This document shows, in pieces, positions 13,921 to 28,125 of a stretch of 64,000 bases of DNA. The notes beneath the pieces were generated by a model, which was not told where the DNA came from, searched no databases, and saw only the letters and a list, made by a program, of their open reading frames with translations. How positions within the stretch are numbered: position 1 is the stretch's first letter; each line of letters begins with the position of its first letter. This stretch comes from Bombus terrestris (lineage: Eukaryota; Arthropoda; Insecta; Hymenoptera; Apidae), in contig NC_063271.1 in the NCBI RefSeq assembly GCF_910591885.1, positions 7,743,001 through 7,807,000 on the forward strand, in the 5' to 3' direction. The position numbers and the translations under genes were made by a program.

Positions 13921-14339
13921 TAAGAAACACTGAAATATCGAAGAGTAAGGCTGCGAAAGATCCGAATCGGTGCGTATCTTGAATTTAAAAGGAGGAATTT
14001 TCTGGAGAGTTTTCGAGAATCCTGCTACAAGCTGTTAAAAAGTAATTAATTAAAATTTTTTGCCACTTACAATTTTTCTACACAGACGATACTGTGATAC
14101 CATTCTCTGGTATCGTTAACAAATATTTAGAAATGGAAATTGCATTTAAATTCAATACAAAAGTATTCTCATTGGTACGTAGAACATTTTCCAATAATAA
14201 TATGTCTGAGTAAGTAATAATTGATCGATAAAAGCATTTTGTAATTCCGAAACCGATACTTCGAGTCATGTTTGTACAGACCTTCTTTATTCTTTCCAAC
14301 GAGTACCATTGGGTTGCAATCACTTAGTTTCCAACCCAA

Positions 14340-14851
14340 TACATGGGCCCTGAAGTTTGACCACTCCATTCTCCACGATTTCCGTGGAACATTCTCAAAC
14401 ATTCGTCATCGCGATACAGCCGAACAATCCTGACGAAGTTGAAATTAGAGGCGCACAAAGGAGCAGGCAGAGTAGAAAATGGCAGGGCGACAGTACAAAA
14501 GCAACGAAGGAAACCGAATTCCCAACCGAAGCGTCGCTTAATGAAATTCGTCTACCACTTATTCCGGCTCTTTTATCGGATCTCTAATTCTAACTTCCTT
14601 ATCTCTACCTTGTAGCACGAGCCTTTACGCTTTTTCACAGAATCGCCCGTATCGAACAATTCGCTCGCCCCATTCCTATACGAATTCTGGCAGAAGTTAC
14701 GAGGAAAAACTTCCGTTCCTCCGGTTTCGTCCTCTCTCTGCCCTTCTTTCTTCGCTATCCGCGGCCCTCGAGCAGCCCAAAGGCAGCTGGCGTGCAAGTT
14801 TCCGGCCGACGCGACGGTCGGTAAGTTGGCGCTGACGCAAACTACGAAAGA
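14340..14851. other. GC-rich island upstream of an exon candidate
   Basis: This GC-richer, CpG-bearing stretch has short open frames on both strands. It ends with a donor-like GTCG|GTAAGT at about 14,820 and runs into the exon candidate at 14,852. It could be a promoter or 5' UTR region, but no TATA box or initiator could be assigned. Confidence 0.25.
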
Positions 14852-15005
14852 ATGCAATCAATGAGAAACGCGGTCGAAGGCATCTCTCGCGGAATTTCCG
14901 CCGACAGCGATGGCGAAAGCTGCGAGTTGCGAATCGAGAACAAACACGAGCAACGGTCCGAAATTACGGACGTCCAGCGGCGCCAACGTTACAGGGTTTA
15001 CGTCG
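14852..15005 (+). CDS. Candidate 5' coding exon of an unrecognised protein
   Basis: An ATG at 14,852, with an in-frame TAA about ten codons upstream, opens 51 codons rich in charged residues (Glu, Arg, Ser, Asn). The frame ends in the strong donor GTCG|GTAAGT at 15,005/15,006, leaving phase 1. The piece sits in a GC-rich island, unlike most open frames here, and no hydrophobic or cysteine-rich segment is present. A second in-frame ATG lies at 14,861. No downstream partner exon was identified and the sequence resembles no family I recognise. Two other frames across the same DNA are also partly open, so this may be a non-coding first exon or chance. The call rests on the donor, the start context and base composition only. 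Confidence 0.22.
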
Positions 15006-16259
15006 GTAAGTTTCTCCGTGTCGCTCGCTTTTGCTCCTCCGACTTTCTATTCACGATCTTCCCCTCTTACCTACCCTCAGTCGTTAAATTTTGGATAACG
15101 AAGCGAGGAAAATGGTGGGAATTTTCGGAGATTTTTAAGCATCTTTCGTAGTTTCAAGCGTTGCTCCGATGGGTTTCGGTTTAATGAAGATGTTGAAGAG
15201 TAGATTGCGAATGTCTATGGAAATTCATATTTTTACGAGTACAGCTAAGAGAATGCGATCTAAGCAGAGACTTTTATCGTTTGTAAAATATTATAACGAG
15301 TGCTTATTTTATAGTGGATATTTTATATATTTTTTATATATTACATATATGTATCGCACACATTTTTAGGTAAATGTATAAATATGTGTTAGTCTAATGG
15401 TATATAATTAAGAAGTAAATAATTATAATGTTTAATTATGAAGTGTTCAAAAGAACGAAATTATTGGATTATTTAACGAGAAAGAAGATGGAGAATTGTT
15501 AAGACAGTGAGATCGATATCGAGTTCAAACGTATTATATCACAATCGTGAAAGAAGTTATTAAAATGCCGACGTCAATATTGGTTCTGTCGCAAAGTCGT
15601 GGACTTTACGTGGTATTGTTTTTGTACAGTGGGTAATGTCGTATTATTTTTTCATAAAACAAAGAATCGGTTTCATAACGCGTGTCTGTTATAAAAGAAC
15701 GAGTCTTTGTGGATCAGGGGCCATGATCACAAAGGTACTCGAGCTGTTTCATATCTAACTGTTTCAAATATCAGAAGGAACAAGGTAGAAACAAAAAGCT
15801 CCGCGCTTGTATCTGTTGCGTACATATAAAGAATATTTCCTGTTATCCTTCAAAATCTTTCGAGCTCGTTTCAGGAAAACGACACCGTTAATATTCGAAT
15901 ATAGTTACCAATTTCAATAAATCAAATAATAAAGAAGCGTTTTTCCAAAATAGTCGAAATGTTGCTCGTTATAATAATAAAAAGATATTAAAATAAACAT
16001 ATTAAAATACTGCTTATTTTAAATATGCATTTGTCTCCCACAAATCCTCTACTCTTCAATTACTTTTAAAAAGCTACATCTTTGAATCTGACGAGTTAAT
16101 TCCATTTTCAATTACGTCGTATTAAAAATTTCCCCCTTTAATAACAGAGTGGCATTAAAATTAGAAAATCGACAAAATTGTATCCTCTATCTTTAAGTGA
16201 TAAGTCTTTTGTCCGTTCGCTAATTTTATTAGATATATTAAATTATTGCGTGATAGGGT
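15006..16259. other. AT-rich non-coding stretch
   Basis: AT-rich DNA without a supported gene; open frames are short (66 codons at most). TTTTTAG|GTAAAT at about 15,370 is a weak juxtaposed splice-site pair with a poor pyrimidine tract. Nothing else stands out. Confidence 0.45.
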
Positions 16260-17760
16260 CCAGGTTTGTCAGTTTCAGCGGCCAGTTTCCATATCACAGG
16301 ATCTAACGTAGATCGATCCTCCGGGCATTAGGATGTCCCAGGTAGGAGTATAATAAACTTCAACTAAGCAACAACTTTCACTTGAATGGTATCGTTGTAG
16401 CTCAGACGAGCAAGTTACCCAACCTAACTCGGCTTCTACAACCCAGCTGGCACGTAAGTAGCCGCGCCCAGCCATCAATAACGCTCCGACTAACGAGAGA
16501 CGTTGCAGCCTCGTAAATCAGCTTCCGAATTCACCAGTCCCGCTGCTCTTCCTCCAAAAATCTTGCGTCACTGGCCGGCAATCTTGACGTCATCGCGTGG
16601 ACATTAATCATCGACCAGCGGTAGGTTGGTTTTTCCAGCTAGATCTTCGCAGCCTTCAAAAGGGATGATCGGAAGCGAGTTTTCGGCGTGAACGATCGCC
16701 GAAAGAAAGAAAGACAAGTACGGCGAGGTGGGGACGAGGACGAAGAAATATCGGTAGGAGGTTGCGAAGGAGTTGAGAAAGGAGAAAAAAAATGTTGGAA
16801 GAGCAAGAAACGACAGGCGAAACTTTTCGACGGTAACCGGCGCGGGTAAACATTAATTAGTAAAATTCGGTGGTAGTTCGTCTTCGGTCATTGACAGGTC
16901 GACTCGAAAACACGGTAATTTGCAGACCGGGCCGGGTCCCTGGGAAGAATAGGGCATCGGCTACGTGCCAGTGGCCTGCTACGCCACGAAGAAATTGACA
17001 AATTGTACTTTTAAATGATCAGAGTCGAGCGAGGCCTGGCTTCCACTTCGACCAAGAGTTGCCGAGCTAGCCCGAACCTAGGGTAGGAGGACTTTAAATA
17101 AGGCTCGCTAAGCTTGGCAAGAAAGTAAGAGAACCGGCAGGATAGAGGGCAGAAAAGGTGGAAGAAGAAGTAGCCGCGTGACGAAAAGCGCCACGAACCA
17201 TCGCCACACCTTCTCTTCCTTTTCGTGGAGGGCGTGAGACTCGAAGAAAATTAAATGACAGCAGGGGGAAAACACCGGTGAACTTTCAACGGACAAGTTT
17301 TAGATTAATATTGTTACGTGGTCCGGTAATCGTGATAAGCTGCTCCTTTGGCAGCATGGTTGAAAGTAACTCGTCCTCGACAAGTGGCTAGAGGCTGTTA
17401 CGACTACGGCCGGGATCCTTTCTCACCCGGCGGCGTTCCGCCGAATGAATCTTGCGGAACTGCGGAGACGAAGATAAGTTCCGGCTTCAGGTCCTTTATT
17501 TCACTCGGTGCTTCGAACTCGAGCCAGCTCTCTTGTACGACGATTTAGTATTTCTACCCCTTGGAACTGCATTCCAACGAGACTGGTCGCCGCCCTTCCC
17601 CCTTGCTTCTTGCGCTGCCGCGTGGCGAGCTTTTTGGCGCGTCCTAGAGTTCGCGCTCGATCGAACTTTAACGCGCTAACTTCCGTTCTCTGCTTCGGCG
17701 GAGTTATCCGTGTGACTGCGAGTACCGTGGGAGGGCGAGGTTTTGCTCGGTCGTCAAAGT
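16260..17760. other. GC-rich, CpG-bearing island
   Basis: About 1.5 kb of GC-richer sequence is dense in CpG, with purine-rich runs near 16,700-16,800 and 17,120-17,170. Overlapping open frames on both strands near 17,348-17,926 (up to 141 codons) look like a by-product of GC content: three frames are open at once and none has a domain. A promoter or enhancer region is possible. I could not assign a transcription start. Confidence 0.3.
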
Positions 17761-19800
17761 AGATTGTTTGCGTGCAATTTCTGTGTTCTTTATCTGCTTG
17801 ATTCGAACAGGATATGGAACGACGGAAGCGAGCAACTTTGTCGATTTCAATCGCTTTTCTTCCACGAAACCTTGGTAAAAGAAAATTTCTCCGAAAACTA
17901 CTACAGCCGTGTATATGAAATTTCATTGGTTCTCACGAATACACAGAGTTTCATTTATTATTCGTAGTTCATTTATTGCAAGAAGATGACACAAATTCAA
18001 GCAAATTCCATGGCTTTAAAAGATAACATCTGCAACGCCATCCCTTTTTCGTTTCTCGATTTATGAAGTTAATCAACGCCACCATTGATTGTTTTATACG
18101 ATATAACTACCCACGAACAGAATTTTAATTATTTACCTTTCCATTAATCGCATCCGTATTCGCATGCACGGCTTTATAGTTTAAACAGGACAAACGTTAG
18201 ACGATGCCCCTAACGTTGATTCAACGATGTTCCATAAGCTGGTTGCACGATAAAGCAATTAATCATCATGATATCTGACTGTTTTCGGTGGCGTGTACGC
18301 GCACGAAATAGTAGCATAAACTAATACCGCCGTAAATTCAATCGTATCTGCACACGTGCCGAATGATTTCGGTTACACACTATATGAACGGGTTCCAGTT
18401 CGTATTCGATTAAAACTAAAAACTACCGTCAGCATTTCGACGAGCATCAAATTTACGAAAATGATGTATACCGTTGCCAGTAGGCGGGATTAATGGGAAA
18501 TCGATATAAACATTTTATCATACCGTTAATGAACGGGGGTGAAAAAGGATTGAAGTTTCCATTAGAATGATCACGAATCGTTCTACGGTGATTTGAAAGC
18601 TGATAATGTCTACCGTTCCACGGATAATGAATCACGCGAGATTGTTTCCAATTACACTACGTTTGTTGCGTACGAAAAATTGAATTCTCTTGCCTTGCTA
18701 TTTGTCACAAATTTTTTACCGCGTACTTCCTCTGTTTTTAATAGGATCGTGTGAAATGTTTTCGAATATCAACGAGGAACATTGAAATTCTCGATAATTT
18801 TTTAATGCCACGTAGCGCGAAATAAAATGAAAGTATACAGCACGGTTTAGTGGCGAGAATCAGCAGTAAAATTATGCGCGATAAATATAAATTCATGGGC
18901 TTCTTGCTAAAACGTTTAAAAAATGATTTTGGAGTATATAAATGTTTTAATAGTATGTATCACTTGTTCTTTAAAACGTCTCTCTAATTATGTCGTTTTA
19001 AATTTTCGATTCTGGGATTTGCAAATTAATTGAATCAAATTTCTCCGTATAGCTTTCTACAACCGAATATGATAAAATCAGTGTTATAAAACGTGATCTA
19101 TATCTTATGTTACGGTTGGATAAGAATTGAACGATTCTATAAAAATGTTAGTCATCAGGTGTTATAACTTCACGTTTTAATTAGATATAGTCCTTCTGCG
19201 ATATGATGGCAAATGCATTTTTAAGAATTGTGCAAAATAATAAATATTCCGTTTATAGAAACTCAGATATATCGAGCAGAAATGAAAAATGCCAGAGTAT
19301 TATGTTGCTCTGCCGAAGAAAGGCGAACACGAACAAGGATCATCCTCGTCACGCTCTTTTCAAACAAACGTTACAGCTAACCTATACTATACACTATATA
19401 TTTAAACGAACTACGATTAAACCAAGATCAAATTTCAACAAATAATCGCAATCCTACTTTCTTTTTTCTTTTCTTTCATTCTCTTTCGACCGTTATCGAT
19501 CGAACTCAATCATCTTCTAACGATGGAACAAGACCGTCCCTGAACGCAAACAATTAACCGCTCGAAAATACGTAGAACAAGCAGGAAGTAACGAGTGCAG
19601 GGTCTCGCGAAAGGATCAAAGGAAATCCGATTATCCGAAAGAGGTAGGTGGAGACGAAGATGGTGGAGGAGGTTGGGAGCGGTGATGGAGGCAACTATAT
19701 CCAACCGGAGGCACGGAAATTGGAGCGACGCTGAAACGAATACCGGAACAAAGTTTCCAGGTCAAACACGTTGGACAAACGCGGATTAAAGGGCCAGCGG
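17761..19800. other. AT-rich non-coding stretch
   Basis: Open frames are short and without domains, and there are no RNA genes, repeats or splice-site pairs that I could support. Confidence 0.45.
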
Positions 19801-20600
19801 TTCGGAGATCGGGAAAGCGGGTCCGAGCAAATGGAGATCCGATTGTTGGGTCGGAGTTAAAATAGTTGCAGAGACTGGGATCTCGGTTCAGCCTCGCTTC
19901 TTCGCCATCGAAGTACGATCCTGAAGTTGCAGTTCCACCTCGATTTGGAATTAGTGAGCCGATCCGCGCGTATTAGCCTCATCGTTCGGCCTGATACGAC
20001 GCCGCTGGACACCGTCTGCGTCGCTAATTATAACAAACTATTCGAACTCTGCCAGCCATTCCAGAATTTCAAGTACTCCAATCTGTTTCCCTCTCTGTTC
20101 CTCTCTTTGTCTTTCACCTTCCCGGTTCTCTTCTCCGACCAGCAACCAAGCTACCTACGATTTTACGCGCACGCCGGGCGTTCCGCTCCGGCTAACAATT
20201 AGCCGCCATCCTATTCGCCGTTGGAGGAAGTTTCGACTCGGTTTCCGCAGCCACGATTAACTAGGTCTTCCGCGAGGAAGGGCTTGCCGAAACCGGTGGA
20301 TGCACGGCCTTTTTAGAAACTTTGTGTCTCACGCGGTTGTCTTCGACTGGATTTACCTGCAAGCGGGCCAGAGCTTTCCTTTCCGCTGTTGCTGGCGTTA
20401 ATTGGTTACAACGCCCTGTCCCTCGCGAATGGCTCGACTTCAACGACGCTCCGGTTGCTGGTAAATATCGCGCGCTTTAGTTCCTCGACTACTGCAGAGA
20501 GAAAGAGAGAGTTTCGTTCCCGGATGGAACAATTGTTTGCTCGTTTCCCGGCACTGTCCGACGTTTCGTTTGCTCGTTCTTTGGATTAAAACTGCTTCTG
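19801..20600. other. GC-richer island
   Basis: This CpG-bearing patch has short open frames on both strands (91 codons at most). A TTGCAG|GTAAAT junction on the minus strand near 20,357 is a weak juxtaposed splice site. It may be regulatory sequence; no gene is supported. Confidence 0.25.
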
Positions 20601-23600
20601 AGTTTGAGCAAGAAATTCTCTTTGTTTGGGCGAGTATTGTGTACGTTCTTAGTTTCGACAATTTTGTAAGGATGAAGTAAGAAATCGGCCTCTGGCCTCG
20701 GGTAAATCGATTTCAACTTTATGCTAGACTTGAATTCGATTATTTCCTTCTTGTTTACTTGTGTTCAGTATCCTATTTATTGAAGTTTCTAGCTCAGGAA
20801 TAACGGCGAAACCTTTTCATTTCTTCAAATTCTATTATCAATTGAATTTGAACGTTCAGTTGTCTCTGCTTTACGCGAGTTTTTATGTCCAGTTTGTTTG
20901 GTTAACATCGGTGAAACAATAGATGAAAAAATTCCAGATCCGTGATCCCCGCGGAATTTCTTGATTCGGAACGAGCCACTGACTTTTAAATATAGCTTTC
21001 ATTCCAAACAAGTTTCAGTTCCTTTTGTTGCCGAGTTTCCTTTGTCAAAGGAAGAAATAGCAGGAACCGGGGTTTTCGGTTTTGTCGCGCATCCCAGCTT
21101 TTTCGAAACTTTCCATTCAATAAAGTTATCGGGAAGTAGGTGACGCTTTTGAAAAGTTTCAGGTTAGCTAGGTCGACGTCAGCTTCGGCTATTGAATGAA
21201 TTTAAGGGCATAGAGACGCTTCTGAATTTATTATAAAGTTCATACCGATGTTTAAAACATTAATTACTATCGTAAATTTTATTCGTATATTAACGTAATC
21301 GTAAATAATTAACATTGCAAATACGAGCGAAGAAATGTTACTCGAACAAGCATTATCACGAAACTTAGCAAAGAGAAAACGTAAAATTGGTTTAATTACG
21401 TGGAATATTAAAGAATTATTTGTAAAATACAAATATAAGTAAAAGCAAGATCCCCCTTATAAAAGACCCCATAAAATATCAAACTTAATCAGGACTATAC
21501 AAATATTAAGTACCTACTTAAGATGATATAAAAGTATATAAAACGAATATCGAGCAATAAACGTTCTATGATTCGTTAATCGCGTTAATTGACTGACTGG
21601 TTGTTCAAATTCGAGGAATTTGCTTAATTTGTACACAGCCGTTGATTGATCGAAAAAGTTTGTCGGCGTGTCAGCGAATCTACTTTAATCGGTTTCAGTT
21701 CAGTGCGAGCTAATCTAATTCATGATGATCGGTTTGGTATTTATAATTAAGGGAAAAGTGACTAACTACTTGACGATACGCCGCCCGCTTACGCAGCCCG
21801 ACCTAAGTGAGTCAATCAATCAAGAAGATTACATTCTTCCCGGCGAAAGTTTCAACTCGGCCGTAAATTTTAAACGAGGCTAGCTGCTGCAACACTTTCC
21901 GCTTGCAATCGATACACGTTACTTCATCTTCTAAGGCACTTTCCACGGAATTCAAGCGTTCAGGGCTATTACGTTTCCGTATAGTAAATAGCAAGCGAAT
22001 TACACGCAGGCACTAGCTCTTGATCGAAGATTCGTATCGTAGGAACAGCAACGATGGTTATCAATAGCAGCAATGTTAAGTTAGAAATTCCGAGGGAAGA
22101 CAATATTATTTATTATTATCAGTAATATCGTCAAATATACAAAATAAGCAAAATGTTCAAAAATTGTATCGTAAATATTCAAAATGTTCAAAGTTTTATT
22201 GTAACATTCTGACAAAGAACTCAAAGCAGGAATAGCGAAGCTAAACGAACTCATGGTCGAAAGGCGGAGCCTTAAATCTCGAGGAGAATCGAAAGAAGAC
22301 CGTAAGAAGATGAAAATCCATCGAAGAGAAAGAACAGTTTACTTCGGTTCGCTGCGAATCGATGACATCGCGGCGAAATTGGAAAGGATGTTGAAGAATT
22401 ATGAGACGTGGAGAAAGCGGGCATCGAAGCCTGTCCAAACGTCGATGACAAATTTGCTTTCGCCTATGGTAGGACGGGGGAGATAGAGAACAAGGACCGA
22501 GTTCCCGAAGCTCCATTCCGTTTCTTGCAGGTCTGGAACGTTGCCACATGGAAATCAATTATATTATTCCATTCTCGAAACATTGTTAAGCGCGAAGGTT
22601 CCCCAACGCGAGAGAATTGAGCAGCCAACACCGAATGATCTCGCTTATGTGTGTTCCAATCGACGTCTCTAGATTCAAACACTTCTAGACTCTAGAATCT
22701 CTAAATCGATCGACTCTCGGCAAGAAGAATGTACGATATTTTTAAAAAATTATTTTCTTATTTTCGGTAAAATGTAGGATTATGTACCAACTTCTTCTGA
22801 ATTCTTTAATTCTTCTCTCGAACAGTTATGAAGATTTTCTTCTGAAATATTCGGTTAATGCTGTCAGGTTTATTGTTCTTCGAGGTTACATTTTTTACGA
22901 AATAAACGAAAATGTACTCACATTGAGTTCAAAGAATAGAACAGATAAAATAATAATTTCCAATCGTATATAAAATATAATATTTGTATATCAATCATGT
23001 ATCTAGACAATGTTCTATTTGTACCTTTTAATTAAAAAATTGGGAAGTTTCCTCTTCCATCATTGCAATCGTACTTATTCGTTTAATAAAAATTGCAACC
23101 TAAAGGTATAAAAAAATTATCTGTTGTAAATGTAATTGTGATCTGTTTGATAATGTATAATGTACAATGGAGAATAATTTCTTTATTTTTTTATTTTAAT
23201 TGCTTCAATAAAGGAAATCTCCATTTAGATTCCACCTCTGTACTCGTAAAAACATGAATTTTATATTAAGATAAATATCCGCAGTTTAATTATCACACGA
23301 CACTGGCAATAATTAACGGCCCTTAATGTCCATTAATCGCGACTGATTTTTATATTTTGATCTAAAAAAATTGCTAACTGGATCCTTCGTGAGGAAAATT
23401 ATCTGCAATTATAAAATTATATATGAACCGATCGTTGCCATAGAATATTTCATCGATCCGAAAAGAGCTTGTAAAGGACCGACGTTCCTTCTAAAAGGAG
23501 AAGCCTTCTGAAAGATCTCTCTTTTAAAACGTCTAGACCGTTTTTACTTCGGAATTTATGCGCAGGTTGCTTCGAGTTTAGGTGAATTACGGCCTCGATC

Positions 23601-26600
23601 GATTACGCGAAATTATCTTGGCAATGAAATTATTTCGGATCGAAACGGCACGTACGTCCACTTTAGAAACAGGTATCGGAACGACGTAACGATATTGTTC
23701 CGGTCGTGAGAAACGACAGCGAACGCTCACACGTCGCATTAAATTACAGAGTTCATTTAGGAAAAACTTCACGTAGTTGCACTTTACTTATACACGCTGC
23801 ACTCTGACGCGGCCAGTGAATTACGTGGGCCGCGCTAACGTTCTTCTCAACTTGAGAAAGAGCACACGAATTTTACATGCGTGCTGTGACCGAGCGTATA
23901 AAGTGTGGTTAGACTTGTGGAATAACGGAAGAATAACAGCGATTCTTTTCGTAAAATGTAAATCAAACTCGCAATATAATTTGTTTGATATAATGTACGA
24001 GAAATATGTCGGGAAAAATATGATAAGCCCTCTTTTATTGATTTTTCGATTTTTATGCTATGATGATTATGATTAAAGGCTAGTGCTTTAATATAACGTA
24101 GTTAAAATGGAAAACAACCTGTTACAGCTACAGACATAAATTTTTCAAAATAAATGATGAATCCAGGAAATTTGTTTGTTTGAAGAGTCATGTTTCTTAA
24201 TCCAATATAAACATAGCTACTGTTGCAACGATTAATTTCCAATGTTGAAGAGAATCGTAAAATCCAGTATGTAATTTTAAAATCTAATAAGAAAAGGAGA
24301 TTTAGTCTTCATATTCAGATCATATTTTATCATGCAGAATGAAAATACCTGTTACTTGAACTTAAAATGAATCGAGTTTAACCCTAATATTCAACAATTT
24401 AGGGAACTTAACTAGTAGAAAATGTAGTAGAAACGTCTGTTTTATTTCCTAAATCTTTAACGCAATAGCGAATAACGCTGAGTTGGGTAACGTTGAACAA
24501 AATAACATCGATTGGAATAATATTATTTAAACCAACGTTAGCCAATGCTACGATAACTTTACTTGGAACAATAAACTAAATTAAAATAATACCGATTGAA
24601 ATAGCGTTATTTGGAACAATACCAAGAGTAACAATTCCCAGACTAAACAATTTCAATCAGTATGATTGATCATCAAAATCTCGAAGATCGTATACCCCAT
24701 TCTACCGCCATACACGAAACACGAAAATACGAAATTATTTATCTAAAATACGAAAGCTCGATCAATCTTTCTTGCGAGAAAGACACTGAAACGGCAAGAC
24801 TACCGAACAAAATAGCTACGTTGATGATAGTTATATGGTTGATCGTGTTGTTTAAAGTTCTAATAACTTTCTTTTTAAGCCGGTCAAACTATTTCCCGCA
24901 CGCCAGTACCTATCCTATTCCTGGTAACAACGTGTCCTTGTAAGGATATCAAGAAGGATCACGCGAACCAGTGGTTTTAAGGCAAGAAATAGCACACAGT
25001 GTTATGTGAACGCGTCTTTCTGCCCGTAAAGACGGCTCTGCATGCTTCTAAACACGTCTTCTCAGTCTTTAGAATTTATTTTTACGCCACCATAAAGCCT
25101 GCCTCAAAGAAATTATGCTATTCTGAATTTAGGCAGAAAATTCAGCGCGTTTCCCTAGCAAATGGAAATAATATACATCTGTTGTTGTACAGTAGACATG
25201 TTATACGAATATCGTTGTAGTTCTTTGACATTTTATATGTTACCTTTCGAATTTAAATGTATGCGTTTTAACATATGCGTAAATTTATTATGGAAAATTA
25301 TAATATTTCTGAATTTCTGATACCACGCTATCGACATTTTTATGCGTTATATCGATGTTATCTTTTATAAATTACGTATAATTTTACAGATTGCCATGTT
25401 TTTCTTATCGAAAATAATTTTATACCGCTATCCAATGGAGATATGGAACATTGGTATTTAATATTTTTATCTATGAAACCCTCAAGATTCTATCGCCGGA
25501 ATTGTGCTTCTATTTCACTTCTACATGCAACGAAGCGTTACGGATTAGAAAAGCAGCCGGTTTCAAAAGATCTTAATTCTTCCATACCAGAATATCTTAA
25601 TGGAAGTTTGTTATATCGTATCACAAAAATTAAGAAATTGTTTTAATACTATACAGAATATAAGAAAATAAAAGATGAAGGTAAGAGTAAATAAAAAGAA
25701 TCGTTTACGTTATATCAAATAAACCATACTATCGTTTAATCGCTGGTCAGATAAAAGTGTGTCTCTTTTATATAAAATTCTTGCACTTTGAAATTATATC
25801 TTATACAAATTTCTGTAATATAAGTTAACCGCGCACGGGATGAAGTAAAAAATTGTCTAGTATGTCAATTTCAACTTCTCAGCGATTTCTAGCTCAATTC
25901 TTTATTCCATATTTACTGCTATACGTTAAATTTGTCTTTTTTCCTGTTAAATGAACAGACAGATAAATAAAATACGACCGTGCAAGAATTAACTAGAGCT
26001 CGCGAGATGCATTCAGTTACGAGGTCTTAGGTGGATCAATAAATCTCCGAAGTACAAAGAGAAAAAAAGAAAAGCAACAAAGAAGAGAAGAAATGAAATG
26101 CACGAGCAATTTCATCGATTCCCGCAGGATCCGTTAGGAGTTAAACGCGCCCTTAAAAGCATCCGCCATGAACTGGTGCAATCTCTGATGATCTTAGCGG
26201 CAGAATGGTGCCACGCGAAGTCGTTTTCTACGCTTCTGGTGAACGCCTCTTCTCACCGACGATTTCTAACCACCGTTGGTCAGGTTGAGGCGCGTTTTAA
26301 CCTTTTTTATAGCTTCTTTTTTACGACTTGTTACGACAATACATCCTTTGACTCTCGTCACCACCTACTCGCCTTTTTCACTCGCTCGCCTCTTGACACG
26401 CACTCAACCGCGATAGCATCCACCTCCACCGTCGCCCACGCGCGCTAACTTTTGTAAATATCCACAAGCACAGCACCATCCATCTGTCAAGCGCATACTC
26501 TGCTATTTCCATATAATAGTTTCGTTAACTGGGCCATCTTCTAACGTCCCGCGTAATATCGTACGTTTCAACGAGAAACGAGAGACGTTAACAAAAGATA

Positions 26601-27669
26601 GATCTTTGATTCGATCAGCATTTACAGATAATAGTTCGAGATAAAGTTCTTGAAATTAGAACGTAACAACGAAGTTAGTTCTGCTTCTTTTTATTTGTAC
26701 GAACAAATGTTGTTATACTCTTCGATATATTATTCGAAGCAATTATTCGTTGTTACTGTTCCGAGGAAAATTGTAACTTTCTTTTGGATGTATGAATTTT
26801 TATAATGATTTTCTGAGTATTATGTCATTTGATGGTTAAGAAGAAGAAGATTTGAATTAATACGAAAACTTGAGAGATTCGAACATATAAGTTTCTTCAA
26901 TTTTTCTTATGGAAAATAATATTATTTTATAATATGATATTTTTATAATGATATTTCTTAGATGCCTAGCCCGATGATAAAAATATGCATTTAATTTCAG
27001 AATCAGATGCGAAGATAGCGTCGATGTGTGATTGGCCGATGGCATATCGAATCTTAAAATTGTTCCTTCACAAAACAAGAGAAATCTAACTTATATTCTT
27101 CACCTGTGAACGTCGTATTATCGTATTCATTAATTACACTGTAACGTTATATTACGTTACATAAAGAACGTCAGAGCGTTTCCAAATTTTTCATCCACGG
27201 CGTATCTTACAATACTTGCGCGACTTTTATCGACTCTCTTTCAACTATCAATAACTGAGAACGTTATAAAGGCAGTGTATAAAAATATCATTTAATAATA
27301 ATCGTCCTCCACCTTTTCTTCCGGTGAGACGTGTTCAGACTTCGATTAAGGAACACAGTCGAAGAAGATAGGTTCAATCGAGTATGATTTCAGCCTCGGC
27401 AGGGATAGAACGAAGAAAAGGAGTGCGGGATGAGCGCGATGAGAAACACCGATACCGTGAACGCTTGCAAACATAGCCGTGTACACGTGACTAGACAACG
27501 TGAGTAGAGAACGTGAGTGGCGCAAGGAAAAGCTGCCGAGAATGTGAAGCGAAGGCTCTAGATTAAATACCGATATGACGAGCATCTATTCTCTGGGGAA
27601 CCTTTCGCTGTAGCCTGTGCGTGGCCAGAAACGACCAGGAAAGCGAAACAAAGGGGTTGCTTCAAAGAA
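20601..27669. other. AT-rich non-coding stretch
   Basis: About 7 kb of AT-rich DNA has open frames up to 116 codons (26,098-26,448) but no domain, exon chain or RNA gene that I recognise. Near 24,500-24,640 a degenerate phrase (ACCGATTGAAAT...TTATTTGGAACAATA) occurs two or three times, perhaps a decayed tandem repeat. Everything else looks like ordinary intergenic or intronic sequence. Confidence 0.45.
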
Positions 27670-28125
27670 TTTCTTGTCGCAACGCGAAATAGCCGCCCTG
27701 CAATTTTGCGATATTGTTTCCTACCCTTCAGACTCTTGCTGCACCTTTCTTCTGGTAGATGAGAAACTATATATATATTATATTTTATTTAACAAGTTTT
27801 ATAATAGATAAATAACAAGTTAATATTTGGCGAAATTAGTATTCAATCTTTCGGCGATCCTCTTTCTCATTATCAGTTGGAATTATAATTATCTTCTAAT
27901 TTTCTGTCGCAACTAGCTGTTCTGTAATTTTACTGTTCTTTGTCTCTCAGACTCTTGCTGCATTTTTTACTACGTACTACGTAATGAACTGTGCGATGAA
28001 TGGATGTAATGCAAAGTTACGTATATTAATTAACAAGATTAATAACAAATAAACAACGAGTCAGTGTTTGATTAAATTAGTATTAAATTGCTTGCTGATC
28101 TTATTCATTGTCAGTTGGAAATGAA
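27670..28125. repeat. Decayed tandem duplication, unit about 230 bp
   Basis: Two copies about 230 bp apart share TGTCGCAAC (27,675 and 27,905), CAGACTCTTGCTGCA, a TTAACAAG...AATAACAA block, AAATTAGTATT and a closing ATTRTCAGTTGGAA. The copies differ at many positions and by small indels, so the duplication is old. No coding function is evident. Confidence 0.65.

Noticed and set aside
17348..17926. Several frames of 66-141 codons on both strands
   Set aside because: Three or more frames are open together in a GC-rich island, as expected from fewer AT-rich stops. No domain or splice pattern.
18580..18610. TTGAAAGCTGAT, part of the bantam microRNA sequence
   Set aside because: Only about 12 bases match and no fold-back arm was seen nearby; a chance match.
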